From contig LGYU01000031.1 of assembly GCA_001302245.1 (NCBI GenBank), positions 1 through 64,000 of the forward strand: 64,000 nt of DNA, in the 5' to 3' direction. The notes beneath the pieces were generated by a model. The model was given only the letters and a program-made list of their open reading frames with translations. It ran no database searches and had not been told where the DNA came from. The first letter of the stretch is position 1. Every line of letters starts with the position of its first letter. The stretch comes from Chitinophagaceae bacterium PMP191F (GTDB lineage Bacteria > Bacteroidota > Bacteroidia > Chitinophagales > Chitinophagaceae). Both the position numbers and the translations under genes were made by a program. Below are positions 7,925-17,224 of the stretch, piece after piece.

Positions 7925-10900
7925 ATGACTAAAAATCTACTCAGATCAGTGGCATTGTTTCCACTGCTTTTTCTTTTTTTCCACGGCGTTGCGCAAAATT
8001 TTTCGGTAACCTATAGTTTTGCCAGCGTTACTGCCAGCACAGGCCGTACAGACCCAACTCCTGTACCTAGTGCCACAGGACTTACTTTTGGCAGTTTTAC
8101 GGCGGTGGCGCCTTCCGGAAACCCTTATTCCTTAAGTGCAAACCCTAATGCAGGCGGCCGCTTCAGCTTTACCGGCTGGCCATTAGGAGCAACTAATAGC
8201 AGCGACGTATTTGCAGGAAGTATTGCTACCGATCAGTATTATGAAGTTACTCTTACTCCTAATGCGAATTTTAATATTAGTATTTCTGACATCACATTTA
8301 CTATTCAACGTTCAGGTACAGGAGTACGCCAGTATTCGGTACGTTCCAGTATAGACGGGTTTGCTGCAAATCTGCCTGCATCTATCAGTCCTTCCAATAG
8401 TGCATTGCAGGTGGTAACAGGTAATATATTCCAGATTACAGATGCTACCACTACAGCTACTACCGGTAGCAAACTAAGCCCGGCTATTACAAATGCTACT
8501 TCACCCATTACTTTCAGGTTTTATGGATGGAATGCAGAAGCCAATGGGGGAACTTTCAGTATTGCTAGTGTGGCAATTACGGGTTCTGCCACTTCTACTG
8601 CTACATCACCTGCAATAAGTTTAAATGCAACATCCATTGCATTTGGTAATGTAGAGATCAATACTAACTCAGCTTCTCAAACCTATTTAGTAAATGGTAC
8701 CAGTCTTACAGATGATATTCATTTAACTACTTCGGCGCCTTATTCCATTTCACTTAATAATACAGATTTTGCAACTACTGCAACCGTTACGGCTGCAGAT
8801 GCCGCTACCGGAAAAACTGTATATGTAAGATTTTCACCTACTGTATTGGGAGCAGCACCAGCTACTGCTATAACCCATACAAGTACGGGGGCTACAGATA
8901 AATCGTTAACACTTTCAGGCACTGGTATCTATCCCTATATCGTGTTGAATTCATCTCCGTTTACAGAGCATTTTGACAATATCGGAACCGGGTTACCAAT
9001 GGGCATTTCTGTCCGTACAGGTGCAACGGCGTCTGCAATCGGTACAGCAGCCGCCTTTAATGTAGCTAAAACAAACTGGACTGCTACCGGCGGAGGCTTT
9101 TTCAATTATGCTTCGGGTAATATAGGGTCTTCTGAATCACAATCAACTGCAACCGACAGAGCTGTTGGTCTTCGTCAAACCGGTTCAGTAGGTGATCCTG
9201 GTGGTGCGTTTGTATTCCAGATTGCCAATACTACCGGTAAGATCAACTTTACCATGGATTTTAATCTCCAGTCACTGGATGCTACCAGCACCCGTACTAC
9301 TACCTGGAGAGTGGATTATGGTTTGGGCAGCAACCCAACTTCATTTATTGTACCTACTACAACCGGTACATTAACAACCGGCGGAAGCACATTCTCCGAT
9401 AATCCCATACATGTTGATTTTGGCAATGCGCTGGATGATTATACAGGCATTATTACCGTACGTATTGTAACCGTGGCGGCTTCTTCCGGAAGCAGTAATC
9501 GTCCTACATCTGCTATTGATGATCTGTCTATTGCCTGGGAAAATTCTTCCGGCAAAACCATCAGTATCAATACTACGGCACTAAACTTTACGGCTACCAA
9601 TACCGGAAGCAATACAGTGCGTTCATATACTATCCTGGGGCAAACAAACCTTGATCAGCCAATTGTAGTAACAGCTACAGGACCTTTTACAGTGTCTACA
9701 GATAATATTAATTTTTACTCAACATTAAATATCGTTCCTGCAGATGCAACCAATAAGGTAGTGTATGTAAAATTTGCTCCTGTTGCAGCGGGTGTATTTA
9801 GTGGCCAGGTAACCAATATCAGCACAGGTGCTTCTACCAAAACGGTGTTGTTATCCGCCGAAGCTATTGATCCTGCAGCGCTCAGCTTCAACTTCAATAC
9901 CTGTACGGTTTCCAGCATACCGGGTTCCGGCTTCTTATCAATTAACACTGTTGGTTCCCAGCAATGGGGCTGTAGCCAGTATGGCCGCAACAGTACCAAT
10001 GGTGTAAGTGTGAATGGCTATGTATCTGGTGCGCAGAACAACGTAGCATGGCTTATTTCGCCCAAACTGAACCTGAGCGGAATTGCATTTATTCCTGCAT
10101 TGAGTTTCTACAGCAGGGGCGAATATACCGGACCTAAGTTAAAATTGCTGGTATCAACTGACTATGATGGTAGCAGCAGTCCATCTACAGCTACCTGGAC
10201 AGAGATCACTTCCGCTAACTTCCCGACACCTCCCGGCTCGGCTACTACCGACTGGACACTTTCTGAAGACATTGATCTTTCTGCTTATAAAGGATTGTCC
10301 AATGTTTATATCGCATTCCAGTATACTTCATCACCTACAGATAATGCAGCGCGCTGGTCAATTGATGATGTAACCATTACAGACCAATCTACTTTATTAA
10401 GTGTAAGCCCTGTACAGTTAAGTTTTGGTGAAGTGTCAACTGGTAATCATTCTGCTGGTCAGGCCGTAACCGTTAAGTCTGACGGTGGAACAAATATTAC
10501 TGTAACGCCTCCTACGGGCTACGAGCTGTCCTCTGATAACAGCAGCTTCAGCACCAATCCGCTGGTGATCCCTGCAGCAACTGCAGGTGCCGGAACAACT
10601 ATCTATGTTCGTTTTTCACCGGTAACCAAAGCGTTGAAAGTAGAGGGAACGCTGAACTTCAGTGCTCCAGGGCTTAATAAAAACAACGTTACATTAACCG
10701 GTTCTTCTTATCCCAAAGCAGAAACCTTTGATGTGGCTTGTTATAATATGAGTTTCTTTGGCGCGAACTCAACCAATAGTGCTACGCCTGCAGAGGTAAC
10801 CACCCAGGTGAATAACATTACCACTGTTATCAACCGGCTGAATATGGATGTGATCGGGTTTGAAGAAATGTCAAACGACGCTGCATTGACCCAGTTACTG

Positions 10901-12187
10901 TCACAGTTATCTGGTAGCTACGCTGCTACTGTTTCCAACAGGTGGTCATATTCTTTCAATGCACCGGATCCTACCTTCCCACCACAGAAGATTGGCTTTA
11001 TTTACAATACTGCCACTATGACGTTGTCGGCTGCTGAGCCTCCCCGTGTAATGTTTGAAAGCATGTATGACAGTGCAAGACTGGGATTGCCGGGTGCGCG
11101 TTTGGGTAACTATCCTACAGGAAGCGGATCCAGCTTCTGGTCTTCCGGCAGGTTACCTTATATGGCTACATTTGATGTGAATATCAATGGGCAAACGAAA
11201 AAAGTAAGACTGATCGTTATTCACTCCAAATCGTCATCAGACCAGGCCAGCTACAACAGGAGGGTATATGATGTACAGGTGCTGAAAGATTCAGTTGACC
11301 TGTATTATAAGAATGACAATGTGATGATCATTGGCGATTATAATGACAGGGTGGAAGGATCTATCTATACCGCATCAACAATATCTCCGTACAAATCATT
11401 TGTGGATGATAATGGATCTTATACTGCACTGACACGTCCGCTGGATATTGCAGGCAGAGTAAGCTTTATTGGTGGTTCAGGATTGATCGATCACATGATC
11501 ATTACACGTCCTTTGTTAACCAATAACATCAGCAATTCTACAGATATCGAAGACCCCAGGTTATATATTGCTACTTACACTGCTACTACGGCTTCGGATC
11601 ATCTGCCGGTATACACCAGGTTTAGCTTTGCTACGCCATTGCCGGTAACTTTACTGGAGCTGAAAGCACAGTCAGCAGTTGCTTCAGTACTGGTAAGCTG
11701 GAAAACAGGTACAGAACAAAACAGCAGTCATTTTAATGTATTGCGTTCTGCCGATGGTACCAACTTTACTGTAATAGGAAGCGTTAGCAGTGCTGGTAAC
11801 AGTAACAGCATTGTATCGTACCAGTTTAATGATGTACAACCGCTGAGTGGTACCAGTTACTATAGACTGCAACAGGTTGATATTGACGGTAAAGCTACGC
11901 TTTCACAAGTGGTAAGCGTACGCAGGAATACAGAAGAAAAAGCAGTATTGAGCCTGCAGCCAAACCCTGTAACCAATGTGATCAGGCTGGTAACAGCCAA
12001 TGCCGGAAAAATCTACACTGTAAATGTAACCGGTGTGGATGGCAGGGTTGTGTTAAGGGCATCAGGAGATATAAACCAGGTAAATAGCCAGTTGAACAAT
12101 CAGTTGGGACGTCTGAAACCCGGTATGTATATTCTGAGTGCAGATAATGCTTCTGAACATTATACGCTGAAATTCATCAGGCAATAA
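7925..12187 (+). CDS. T9SS-secreted multidomain endonuclease/exonuclease/phosphatase-like protein
   Basis: A 1420-residue surface or extracellular protein. Signal peptide about 1-24. Three related beta-sandwich repeats of about 90 residues begin near 238, 550 and 835 (each with a hydrophobic S-x-x-x-L-x-F start and a VYVRFSP or VYVKFAP-like end). A choice-of-anchor/cleaved-adhesin-like module lies near 655-825 (WLISPKLNLSG). An endonuclease/exonuclease/phosphatase domain spans about 931-1228, with GFEEM near 978-982, GDYNDR near 1137-1142 and SDHLP near 1222-1226 as metal and catalytic motifs. The last 80 residues are a T9SS type A sorting domain (LQPNPVTN start, LKPGMYIL, KFIRQ end). Likely a secreted nuclease for nucleic acid scavenging; a phosphodiesterase on another substrate is possible. 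Confidence 0.88.
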   Translation: MTKNLLRSVALFPLLFLFFHGVAQNFSVTYSFASVTASTGRTDPTPVPSATGLTFGSFTAVAPSGNPYSLSANPNAGGRFSFTGWPLGATNSSDVFAGSIATDQYYEVTLTPNANFNISISDITFTIQRSGTGVRQYSVRSSIDGFAANLPASISPSNSALQVVTGNIFQITDATTTATTGSKLSPAITNATSPITFRFYGWNAEANGGTFSIASVAITGSATSTATSPAISLNATSIAFGNVEINTNSASQTYLVNGTSLTDDIHLTTSAPYSISLNNTDFATTATVTAADAATGKTVYVRFSPTVLGAAPATAITHTSTGATDKSLTLSGTGIYPYIVLNSSPFTEHFDNIGTGLPMGISVRTGATASAIGTAAAFNVAKTNWTATGGGFFNYASGNIGSSESQSTATDRAVGLRQTGSVGDPGGAFVFQIANTTGKINFTMDFNLQSLDATSTRTTTWRVDYGLGSNPTSFIVPTTTGTLTTGGSTFSDNPIHVDFGNALDDYTGIITVRIVTVAASSGSSNRPTSAIDDLSIAWENSSGKTISINTTALNFTATNTGSNTVRSYTILGQTNLDQPIVVTATGPFTVSTDNINFYSTLNIVPADATNKVVYVKFAPVAAGVFSGQVTNISTGASTKTVLLSAEAIDPAALSFNFNTCTVSSIPGSGFLSINTVGSQQWGCSQYGRNSTNGVSVNGYVSGAQNNVAWLISPKLNLSGIAFIPALSFYSRGEYTGPKLKLLVSTDYDGSSSPSTATWTEITSANFPTPPGSATTDWTLSEDIDLSAYKGLSNVYIAFQYTSSPTDNAARWSIDDVTITDQSTLLSVSPVQLSFGEVSTGNHSAGQAVTVKSDGGTNITVTPPTGYELSSDNSSFSTNPLVIPAATAGAGTTIYVRFSPVTKALKVEGTLNFSAPGLNKNNVTLTGSSYPKAETFDVACYNMSFFGANSTNSATPAEVTTQVNNITTVINRLNMDVIGFEEMSNDAALTQLLSQLSGSYAATVSNRWSYSFNAPDPTFPPQKIGFIYNTATMTLSAAEPPRVMFESMYDSARLGLPGARLGNYPTGSGSSFWSSGRLPYMATFDVNINGQTKKVRLIVIHSKSSSDQASYNRRVYDVQVLKDSVDLYYKNDNVMIIGDYNDRVEGSIYTASTISPYKSFVDDNGSYTALTRPLDIAGRVSFIGGSGLIDHMIITRPLLTNNISNSTDIEDPRLYIATYTATTASDHLPVYTRFSFATPLPVTLLELKAQSAVASVLVSWKTGTEQNSSHFNVLRSADGTNFTVIGSVSSAGNSNSIVSYQFNDVQPLSGTSYYRLQQVDIDGKATLSQVVSVRRNTEEKAVLSLQPNPVTNVIRLVTANAGKIYTVNVTGVDGRVVLRASGDINQVNSQLNNQLGRLKPGMYILSADNASEHYTLKFIRQ

Positions 12188-12210
12188 CCTGCTGAATTAA
12201 GGTAAAACTG

Positions 12211-12256
12211 ATTCCGGATATGGAAAGGACTGCTTTCTGTATCCGGAATTTTTTTC
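12211..12256 (+). terminator. terminator of the T9SS nuclease gene
   Basis: ATTCCGGATA (12211-12220) pairs with TATCCGGAAT (12240-12249), with an inner GAAAG/CTTTC stem, then a run of eight T ending at 12256. It begins 23 bases after the stop codon. Confidence 0.92.
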
Positions 12257-12379
12257 TGCTCTTATTGCATAATCCTGTAACTGGTCTGCCATTTTTTCGC
12301 AATTTTGGCGCCCTGACGGTGCTGGCATCAGGTTTGTCGGGCACAGCAGGTAATCTTATTATTAAAAAAATAATCATAT

Positions 12380-14230
12380 ATGGCTACGGGCAATATCAGG
12401 GTGCAGACCGAAAACATTTTCCCTATTATTAAAAAGTTCCTGTATAGTGATCATGAGATCTTTTTGCGTGAATTGATCAGCAATGCCGTGGATGCTACAC
12501 AAAAGCTCAAAACATTGTCTTCCATTGGTGAAGCCAAAGGTGAGCTGGGCGATCTGAATGTGGAAGTAAAGCTGGATATTCCCAATAAAACCATCACCAT
12601 TTCTGATAAAGGTGTGGGCATGACCGGCGAAGAAGTAGAGAAGTACATTAATCAGGTGGCTTTTAGTGGTGCAGAGGAATTTGTGAAAAAATACAAAGGG
12701 CAGAATGAGAATAGCATCATTGGTAAATTTGGTCTTGGTTTCTATTCTTCCTTCATGGTAAGCGATAGGGTGGCGGTGTTGACCAAAAGTTTCCGTGAGG
12801 ATGCAGTAGCGGTTCGCTGGGAGTGTGACGGCAGTCCCGAATACACCCTGGATGAGACTACCAAAGAAACAAGAGGTACAGATATTGTACTTCATATTAA
12901 TGAAGAAAGTGCCGAGTTTCTTGATACAGAACGCATCCGCTCTATTCTTAATCGTTTTTGCCGCTTTTTACCTGTTCCCATCTTTTTTGAAGGTGAGCAG
13001 ATCAATGTAACACAACCTGCCTGGGTAAAAAAGCCATCAGAGCTTACCGCACAGGATTACCAGGATTTCTACAAACAACTGTATCCGTATAATGAACCAC
13101 CATTGTTCTGGATCCATCTGAATGTTGACTACCCGTTCAATTTGACCGGTATCTTATATTTCCCCCGTATCAAGCAGAGCTATGAAATACAGAAAGACAA
13201 GATCCAGTTGTACAGCAACCAGGTATTTGTAACCGACGAGGTGAAAGATATTGTGCCGGAGTTCCTGATGCTGTTACAGGGTGTGATCGACAGCCCGGAT
13301 ATTCCACTGAATGTGAGCCGCAGTTATCTGCAGGGCGATCCGAATGTAAAAAAGATCAACAACTACATTACCAAAAAAGTAGCTGATAAACTGGAAGAGA
13401 TCTTTAATAAGGAAAGAAAAGACTTTGAAGAAAAATGGGATAGCGTTGGCCTGTTTGTGAAGTATGGTATGATGACCGACGATAAGTTCCTGGAAAAAGC
13501 CAACAGATTCTGCTTACTGGAAAGCGCCCCAGCAGCAGATACGGATACTAAGTTCTATACCCTGGAAGAATATCGCCTGGCTGCAGAAACACTCCAGAAG
13601 AATAAGGAGGGGAAACTGGTTATTATCTATACCACTGACCCTGTGCAGCAGGATGCTTTTGTAAAGTCTGCACAAGCTAAAGGATACCTGGTAGTAAAAC
13701 TGGATTCTTTAATTGATGCCGGTTTCCTGAACCAGATGGAAACCAAATGGCAGGATGTACACTTTACACGAGTGGATGCTGATATTACAGACAACCTGGT
13801 AGATAAACAGGATAGCGCAGACAGTGTATTGTCAAAAGATGAAGAAGGAAAACTGAAAGACCTGTTCAGCAGGGATATGTCGCAACTGCATGTAACCGTA
13901 GAAGTAAAAGGACTGAGCACCGAAGCCCCGCCTGTAGTTGCCACCCGTCCTGAGTTTATGCGTCGTATGAAAGATATGGCTGCCATACAGGGTGCAATGG
14001 GTAGTTTTTATGCCAGCATGCCCGATGAGGTAACTTTAACAGTAAATGGTAACCACCCCATTTATCAGCAGGTATTGGCAGAATCAGATAAGGATAAACA
14101 GGACAAAATTGTACATAATCTGGCTGACCTGGCATTGTTGTCGCAGGGACTACTGAAAGGCGGAAATCTTACTGCGTTCATTAACCGCAGTGTGGACCTG
14201 CTGAAAAATGAAATGCCGGTAAAAGGTTAG
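12380..14230 (+). CDS. htpG: molecular chaperone HtpG (Hsp90 family)
   Basis: A 616-residue cytosolic ATP-dependent chaperone of normal bacterial length. The N-terminal GHKL ATPase has ELISNAVDA at 31-39 (catalytic Glu and Mg-binding Asn), SDKGVGM near 75 and GKFGLGFYSSF near 116. The middle domain carries the conserved NVSRSYLQGD segment near 313-322. The C-terminal dimerisation domain is present but short and Bacteroidota-like. Single gene with its own terminator; the upstream 12300-12307 CAATTTTG is one base off a -7 element. Confidence 0.97.
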   Translation: MATGNIRVQTENIFPIIKKFLYSDHEIFLRELISNAVDATQKLKTLSSIGEAKGELGDLNVEVKLDIPNKTITISDKGVGMTGEEVEKYINQVAFSGAEEFVKKYKGQNENSIIGKFGLGFYSSFMVSDRVAVLTKSFREDAVAVRWECDGSPEYTLDETTKETRGTDIVLHINEESAEFLDTERIRSILNRFCRFLPVPIFFEGEQINVTQPAWVKKPSELTAQDYQDFYKQLYPYNEPPLFWIHLNVDYPFNLTGILYFPRIKQSYEIQKDKIQLYSNQVFVTDEVKDIVPEFLMLLQGVIDSPDIPLNVSRSYLQGDPNVKKINNYITKKVADKLEEIFNKERKDFEEKWDSVGLFVKYGMMTDDKFLEKANRFCLLESAPAADTDTKFYTLEEYRLAAETLQKNKEGKLVIIYTTDPVQQDAFVKSAQAKGYLVVKLDSLIDAGFLNQMETKWQDVHFTRVDADITDNLVDKQDSADSVLSKDEEGKLKDLFSRDMSQLHVTVEVKGLSTEAPPVVATRPEFMRRMKDMAAIQGAMGSFYASMPDEVTLTVNGNHPIYQQVLAESDKDKQDKIVHNLADLALLSQGLLKGGNLTAFINRSVDLLKNEMPVKG

Positions 14231-14250
14231 TAAGATACCAGTGTTGATAC

Positions 14251-14329
14251 GAGGTGCAGAATACAAAATACGATTGAAGAAGTAGCAATACATTCAGAAA
14301 CGGTGCTTTGTATTCTGTACCTCTTTTTT
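14251..14329 (+). terminator. htpG terminator with long stem
   Basis: GAGGTGCAGAATACAAA (14251-14267) pairs with TTTGTATTCTGTACCTC (14307-14323) over 17 positions with one G-T pair, followed by T6. The left arm continues as a 7-base tandem (AGAATAC, AAAATAC at 14258-14271). The T-run overlaps the last codon of recJ on the other strand. Confidence 0.8.
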
Positions 14330-16040
14330 ATTCCTCGTGTTGTCTGAAGTCGATCACTTTTAACTGAAGATGTTTGGAATTGTTCCACTCGTTTTCATCC
14401 AGTGTAAATACCACATCTACTGGTTTTTTTTGTTGCAGCAAGTGGAACTTTTGTGCCATGTTGAACCCGATACCATTAAAGAGGATATTATCCTGCCGGA
14501 GTGAAAAACGTATATGCTGTTCTTTAACTATCCGTGAATACCCGCTGTCAGTTACATTTTTTACTACAAATACAGGCCGCATGTTTTCAGGACCAAAGGG
14601 TTCCATCTGGCAGATAATATTGTAGAAAGCTTGTTTGATATCCTTGAACTGTAATTCTGAATCGATCAGAATTTCCGGGATCAGCAGCTCGGGGTGGATA
14701 GTAGCAGTTACTACTGCTTCAAAACGTTCACGGAAAGCTTCCACATTTTCCGGTTCAAGAGTCATGCCGGCAGCATAGAAATGGCCGCCATATCCCAGTA
14801 GCAGATCTTTGCATTGGTGTACAGCTTCATACACATTAAATCCTGTTACACTACGGGCTGATCCGGCTACATAATCTCCAGAACGGGTTAATACAATAGT
14901 AGGCCGGTAATAATGATCTATCAAACGGGAAGCTACAATACCTACCACACCTTTATGCCAGTGCGGCTGAAATACCACTGTTGATTTCCGGGCTACCAGG
15001 GTAGTATCACTTTCAATAATGGCAAGAGCTTCCTGTGTAATCAGTTTATCAGCTTCTTTACGGTCTGTATTATCTGAGTGTAATTGCTCAGCGTATTGAA
15101 TGGCTTCGGCCGCACTCCGTGCTATAAATAGCTGAACGGCTTTACGGGCATCATCCATTCTGCCGGCGGCATTCACCCGCGGAGCGATCATAAATACCAG
15201 GTTGGTAATATGTAGTTCTTTTACCAGGCCGCTCAATTCTTTTAACGCCAGTATGCCTGCGTTGGGAGACTCGTTGGCTTTTTTGAGCCCAAAATAGGCC
15301 AGTGTACGGTTTTCACCGGTCATGGGAACAATATCCGCTGCAATGGCCGTAGCTACCAGGTCAAGATATTCAAAGGCGTCACTATCGGGAAGGCCCAAGC
15401 GTTTCACAAGAGCGCTGATGAGTTTAAACCCCACGCCACAGCCACACAATTCTTTGTAGGGATAATTACAATCTTTTTGCTTGGGGTTCAGAATGGCTAC
15501 CGCGGGTGGTAACACTTCATCGGGCATATGGTGATCACACACAATGAACTCAATGCCCAGGCTACGGGCATAGCCAATCAGTTCCACGGATTTGATACCG
15601 CAGTCAAGCGATACAATTAATGTAAAACCCTGCGATGCGGCAAAGTCAATCCCTGCTTTTGAAACACCATATCCTTCGCGGTAACGATGGGGGATATAAA
15701 AATCGAGCAATTCAGGCGCATATATTTTTTGCAGAAAGCTGAACATACAGGCTACCGAAGTAGTACCGTCTACGTCATAATCGCCAAATACCAGTATCTT
15801 TTCCCGGTTGTTAAAAGCATCCAGCAGGCGCACGACTGCTTTCTCCATGTCTTTCATCAGCCATGGGTCATGCAGGTCTGTAAGCTGAGGGCGAAAGAAT
15901 TGTTTCGCCTTGTTGAAGTCATCAAGCCCTCTCTGGGTTAATATCCTGCATAAAACGGGATGTATTTTCAGGGAGTGAAATAAAGCATCAGCTTTGTCTT
16001 CTGCTACCGGTAATATGTTCCACCTTTTCTGTTCGGGCAT
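14328..16040 (-). CDS. recJ: single-stranded-DNA-specific exonuclease RecJ
   Basis: A 570-residue 5'-3' ssDNA exonuclease of the DHH phosphoesterase family. GDYDVDG at 86-92 and CDHH at 168-171 are metal-binding motifs; SLDCGI lies near 144-149; the DHHA1 motif VGIVASRLIDHY and the GGHFYAAGMT motif follow, and a C-terminal OB-like domain ends the protein. Length is normal. It is 14 bases downstream of the prenyl synthase gene on the same strand, so probably co-transcribed. Confidence 0.97.
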   Translation of the reverse strand: MPEQKRWNILPVAEDKADALFHSLKIHPVLCRILTQRGLDDFNKAKQFFRPQLTDLHDPWLMKDMEKAVVRLLDAFNNREKILVFGDYDVDGTTSVACMFSFLQKIYAPELLDFYIPHRYREGYGVSKAGIDFAASQGFTLIVSLDCGIKSVELIGYARSLGIEFIVCDHHMPDEVLPPAVAILNPKQKDCNYPYKELCGCGVGFKLISALVKRLGLPDSDAFEYLDLVATAIAADIVPMTGENRTLAYFGLKKANESPNAGILALKELSGLVKELHITNLVFMIAPRVNAAGRMDDARKAVQLFIARSAAEAIQYAEQLHSDNTDRKEADKLITQEALAIIESDTTLVARKSTVVFQPHWHKGVVGIVASRLIDHYYRPTIVLTRSGDYVAGSARSVTGFNVYEAVHQCKDLLLGYGGHFYAAGMTLEPENVEAFRERFEAVVTATIHPELLIPEILIDSELQFKDIKQAFYNIICQMEPFGPENMRPVFVVKNVTDSGYSRIVKEQHIRFSLRQDNILFNGIGFNMAQKFHLLQQKKPVDVVFTLDENEWNNSKHLQLKVIDFRQHEE

Positions 16041-16054
16041 GCCTGGTGTGTGGA

Positions 16055-17017
16055 TTAAAATTTTCTATCGGTAGTAAATCGTACCAGTTCTTCCAGTCCG
16101 TTACGCACCTCAATGTTGTCAAATTCGTGTAAAATACTCAAAGCTTCGTCACGATAGGCCAACATTTTTTTATTGGCATACTCAATTCCCCCGGATTGCT
16201 TTACCACAGCAATTACTTCCTGAACTTTTTCAGTGTTCTTATTCTCGTTTTTTATAATATAAATGAGCTTTTTGCGTGTAGCCTTATCGGCGTTGTTCAG
16301 TGCATATATCAAAGGCAGGGTCAGTTTCTTCTCTTTAATATCATTACCGGTGGGTTTGCCTACGGAATCACTGCCATAGTCAAACAGGTCATCTTTGATC
16401 TGGAAAGCCATGCCTACGTTTTCTCCAAACTGCCGCATACGCGAAGCGATTTTTTCGTCGCGTGTAGAAGAGTAGGCACCTGCCGCACAGGCAGAGGCCA
16501 GTAAAGAAGCAGTTTTTCCACGTATAATATCAAAATATATATGTTCTTCCAAATTAAGGCTACGCGATTTTTCCATTTGCAGCAATTCACCTTCGCTCAT
16601 TTGACGTACTGCTTCAGACAGCAACTGCAATATTCTGAAATCATCGTGGTCCAGCGACAGTAATAAACCTTTGGCCAGTAAATAGTCGCCTACCAGTACT
16701 GATACCTTGCTTTTCCACAAAGCATATGTAGAAAAAAATCCCCTTCGTTCAAGTGCTTCATCTACTACATCATCGTGTACAAGTGTTGCGGTATGAAGTA
16801 ACTCTACCAGTGATGCTGCCCTGTAAGTGACCTCATTTACAGGCCCACAGAGCTTTGCCGCCAATAGCACAAACATGGGGCGCAATTGTTTTCCCTTGCG
16901 GTTAACAATAAAGCGCATAATGCGGTCAAGCAGTGGCACATTACTTTTAACGGCTTCCTGGAACTTCTTATCAAATAATAGTAATTCTTCGTGTAATATT
17001 GACTGTGATAATTTCAT
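16055..17017 (-). CDS. polyprenyl diphosphate synthase (octaprenyl/solanesyl type)
   Basis: A 320-residue trans-isoprenyl diphosphate synthase. First aspartate-rich motif DDVVD at 82-86, preceded by LLHTATLVH; second motif DDLFD at 209-213 in QIKDDLFDYGSD; GKQLRPMFV near 42 binds IPP. Small residues before the first motif favour long-chain products, consistent with the IspB-like role of making the quinone side chain (menaquinone in this group). The same strand continues into recJ. Chain length cannot be read with certainty. Confidence 0.94.
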   Translation of the reverse strand: MKLSQSILHEELLLFDKKFQEAVKSNVPLLDRIMRFIVNRKGKQLRPMFVLLAAKLCGPVNEVTYRAASLVELLHTATLVHDDVVDEALERRGFFSTYALWKSKVSVLVGDYLLAKGLLLSLDHDDFRILQLLSEAVRQMSEGELLQMEKSRSLNLEEHIYFDIIRGKTASLLASACAAGAYSSTRDEKIASRMRQFGENVGMAFQIKDDLFDYGSDSVGKPTGNDIKEKKLTLPLIYALNNADKATRKKLIYIIKNENKNTEKVQEVIAVVKQSGGIEYANKKMLAYRDEALSILHEFDNIEVRNGLEELVRFTTDRKF

Positions 17018-17142
17018 GATACAAATACTGGGAGAAAGTTTACGTTTTTGTAGCTGTATTATTACAGCGTTTTTCGACTATTTATACATGTGTTAGTAAA
17101 TGAAAAACAGCAAGATAAACACATTGCAGTTGGGTAAAAAAA

Positions 17143-17173
17143 TTTGGTATTTAGGTTGCAATTAATATTTTTG
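17143..17173 (+). promoter_or_regulatory. Bacteroidota-type promoter of the OmpA-like gene
   Basis: TTTG at 17143-17146, a 19-base spacer, then TATTTTTG at 17166-17173. Both elements match the known primary-sigma consensus (TTTG-N19-TAnnTTTG) of this phylum. It predicts a leader of about 45 bases before the ATG at 17225. Confidence 0.8.
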
Positions 17174-17224
17174 CACAATATAGGGACATTGGACTTTCTT
17201 TATTCCTTCACATAAATTTTAGTT

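Noticed and set aside
12374-12895. 173-codon open frame antisense to the htpG start
   Set aside because: Fully overlapped by the highly conserved GHKL domain of htpG; no family features.
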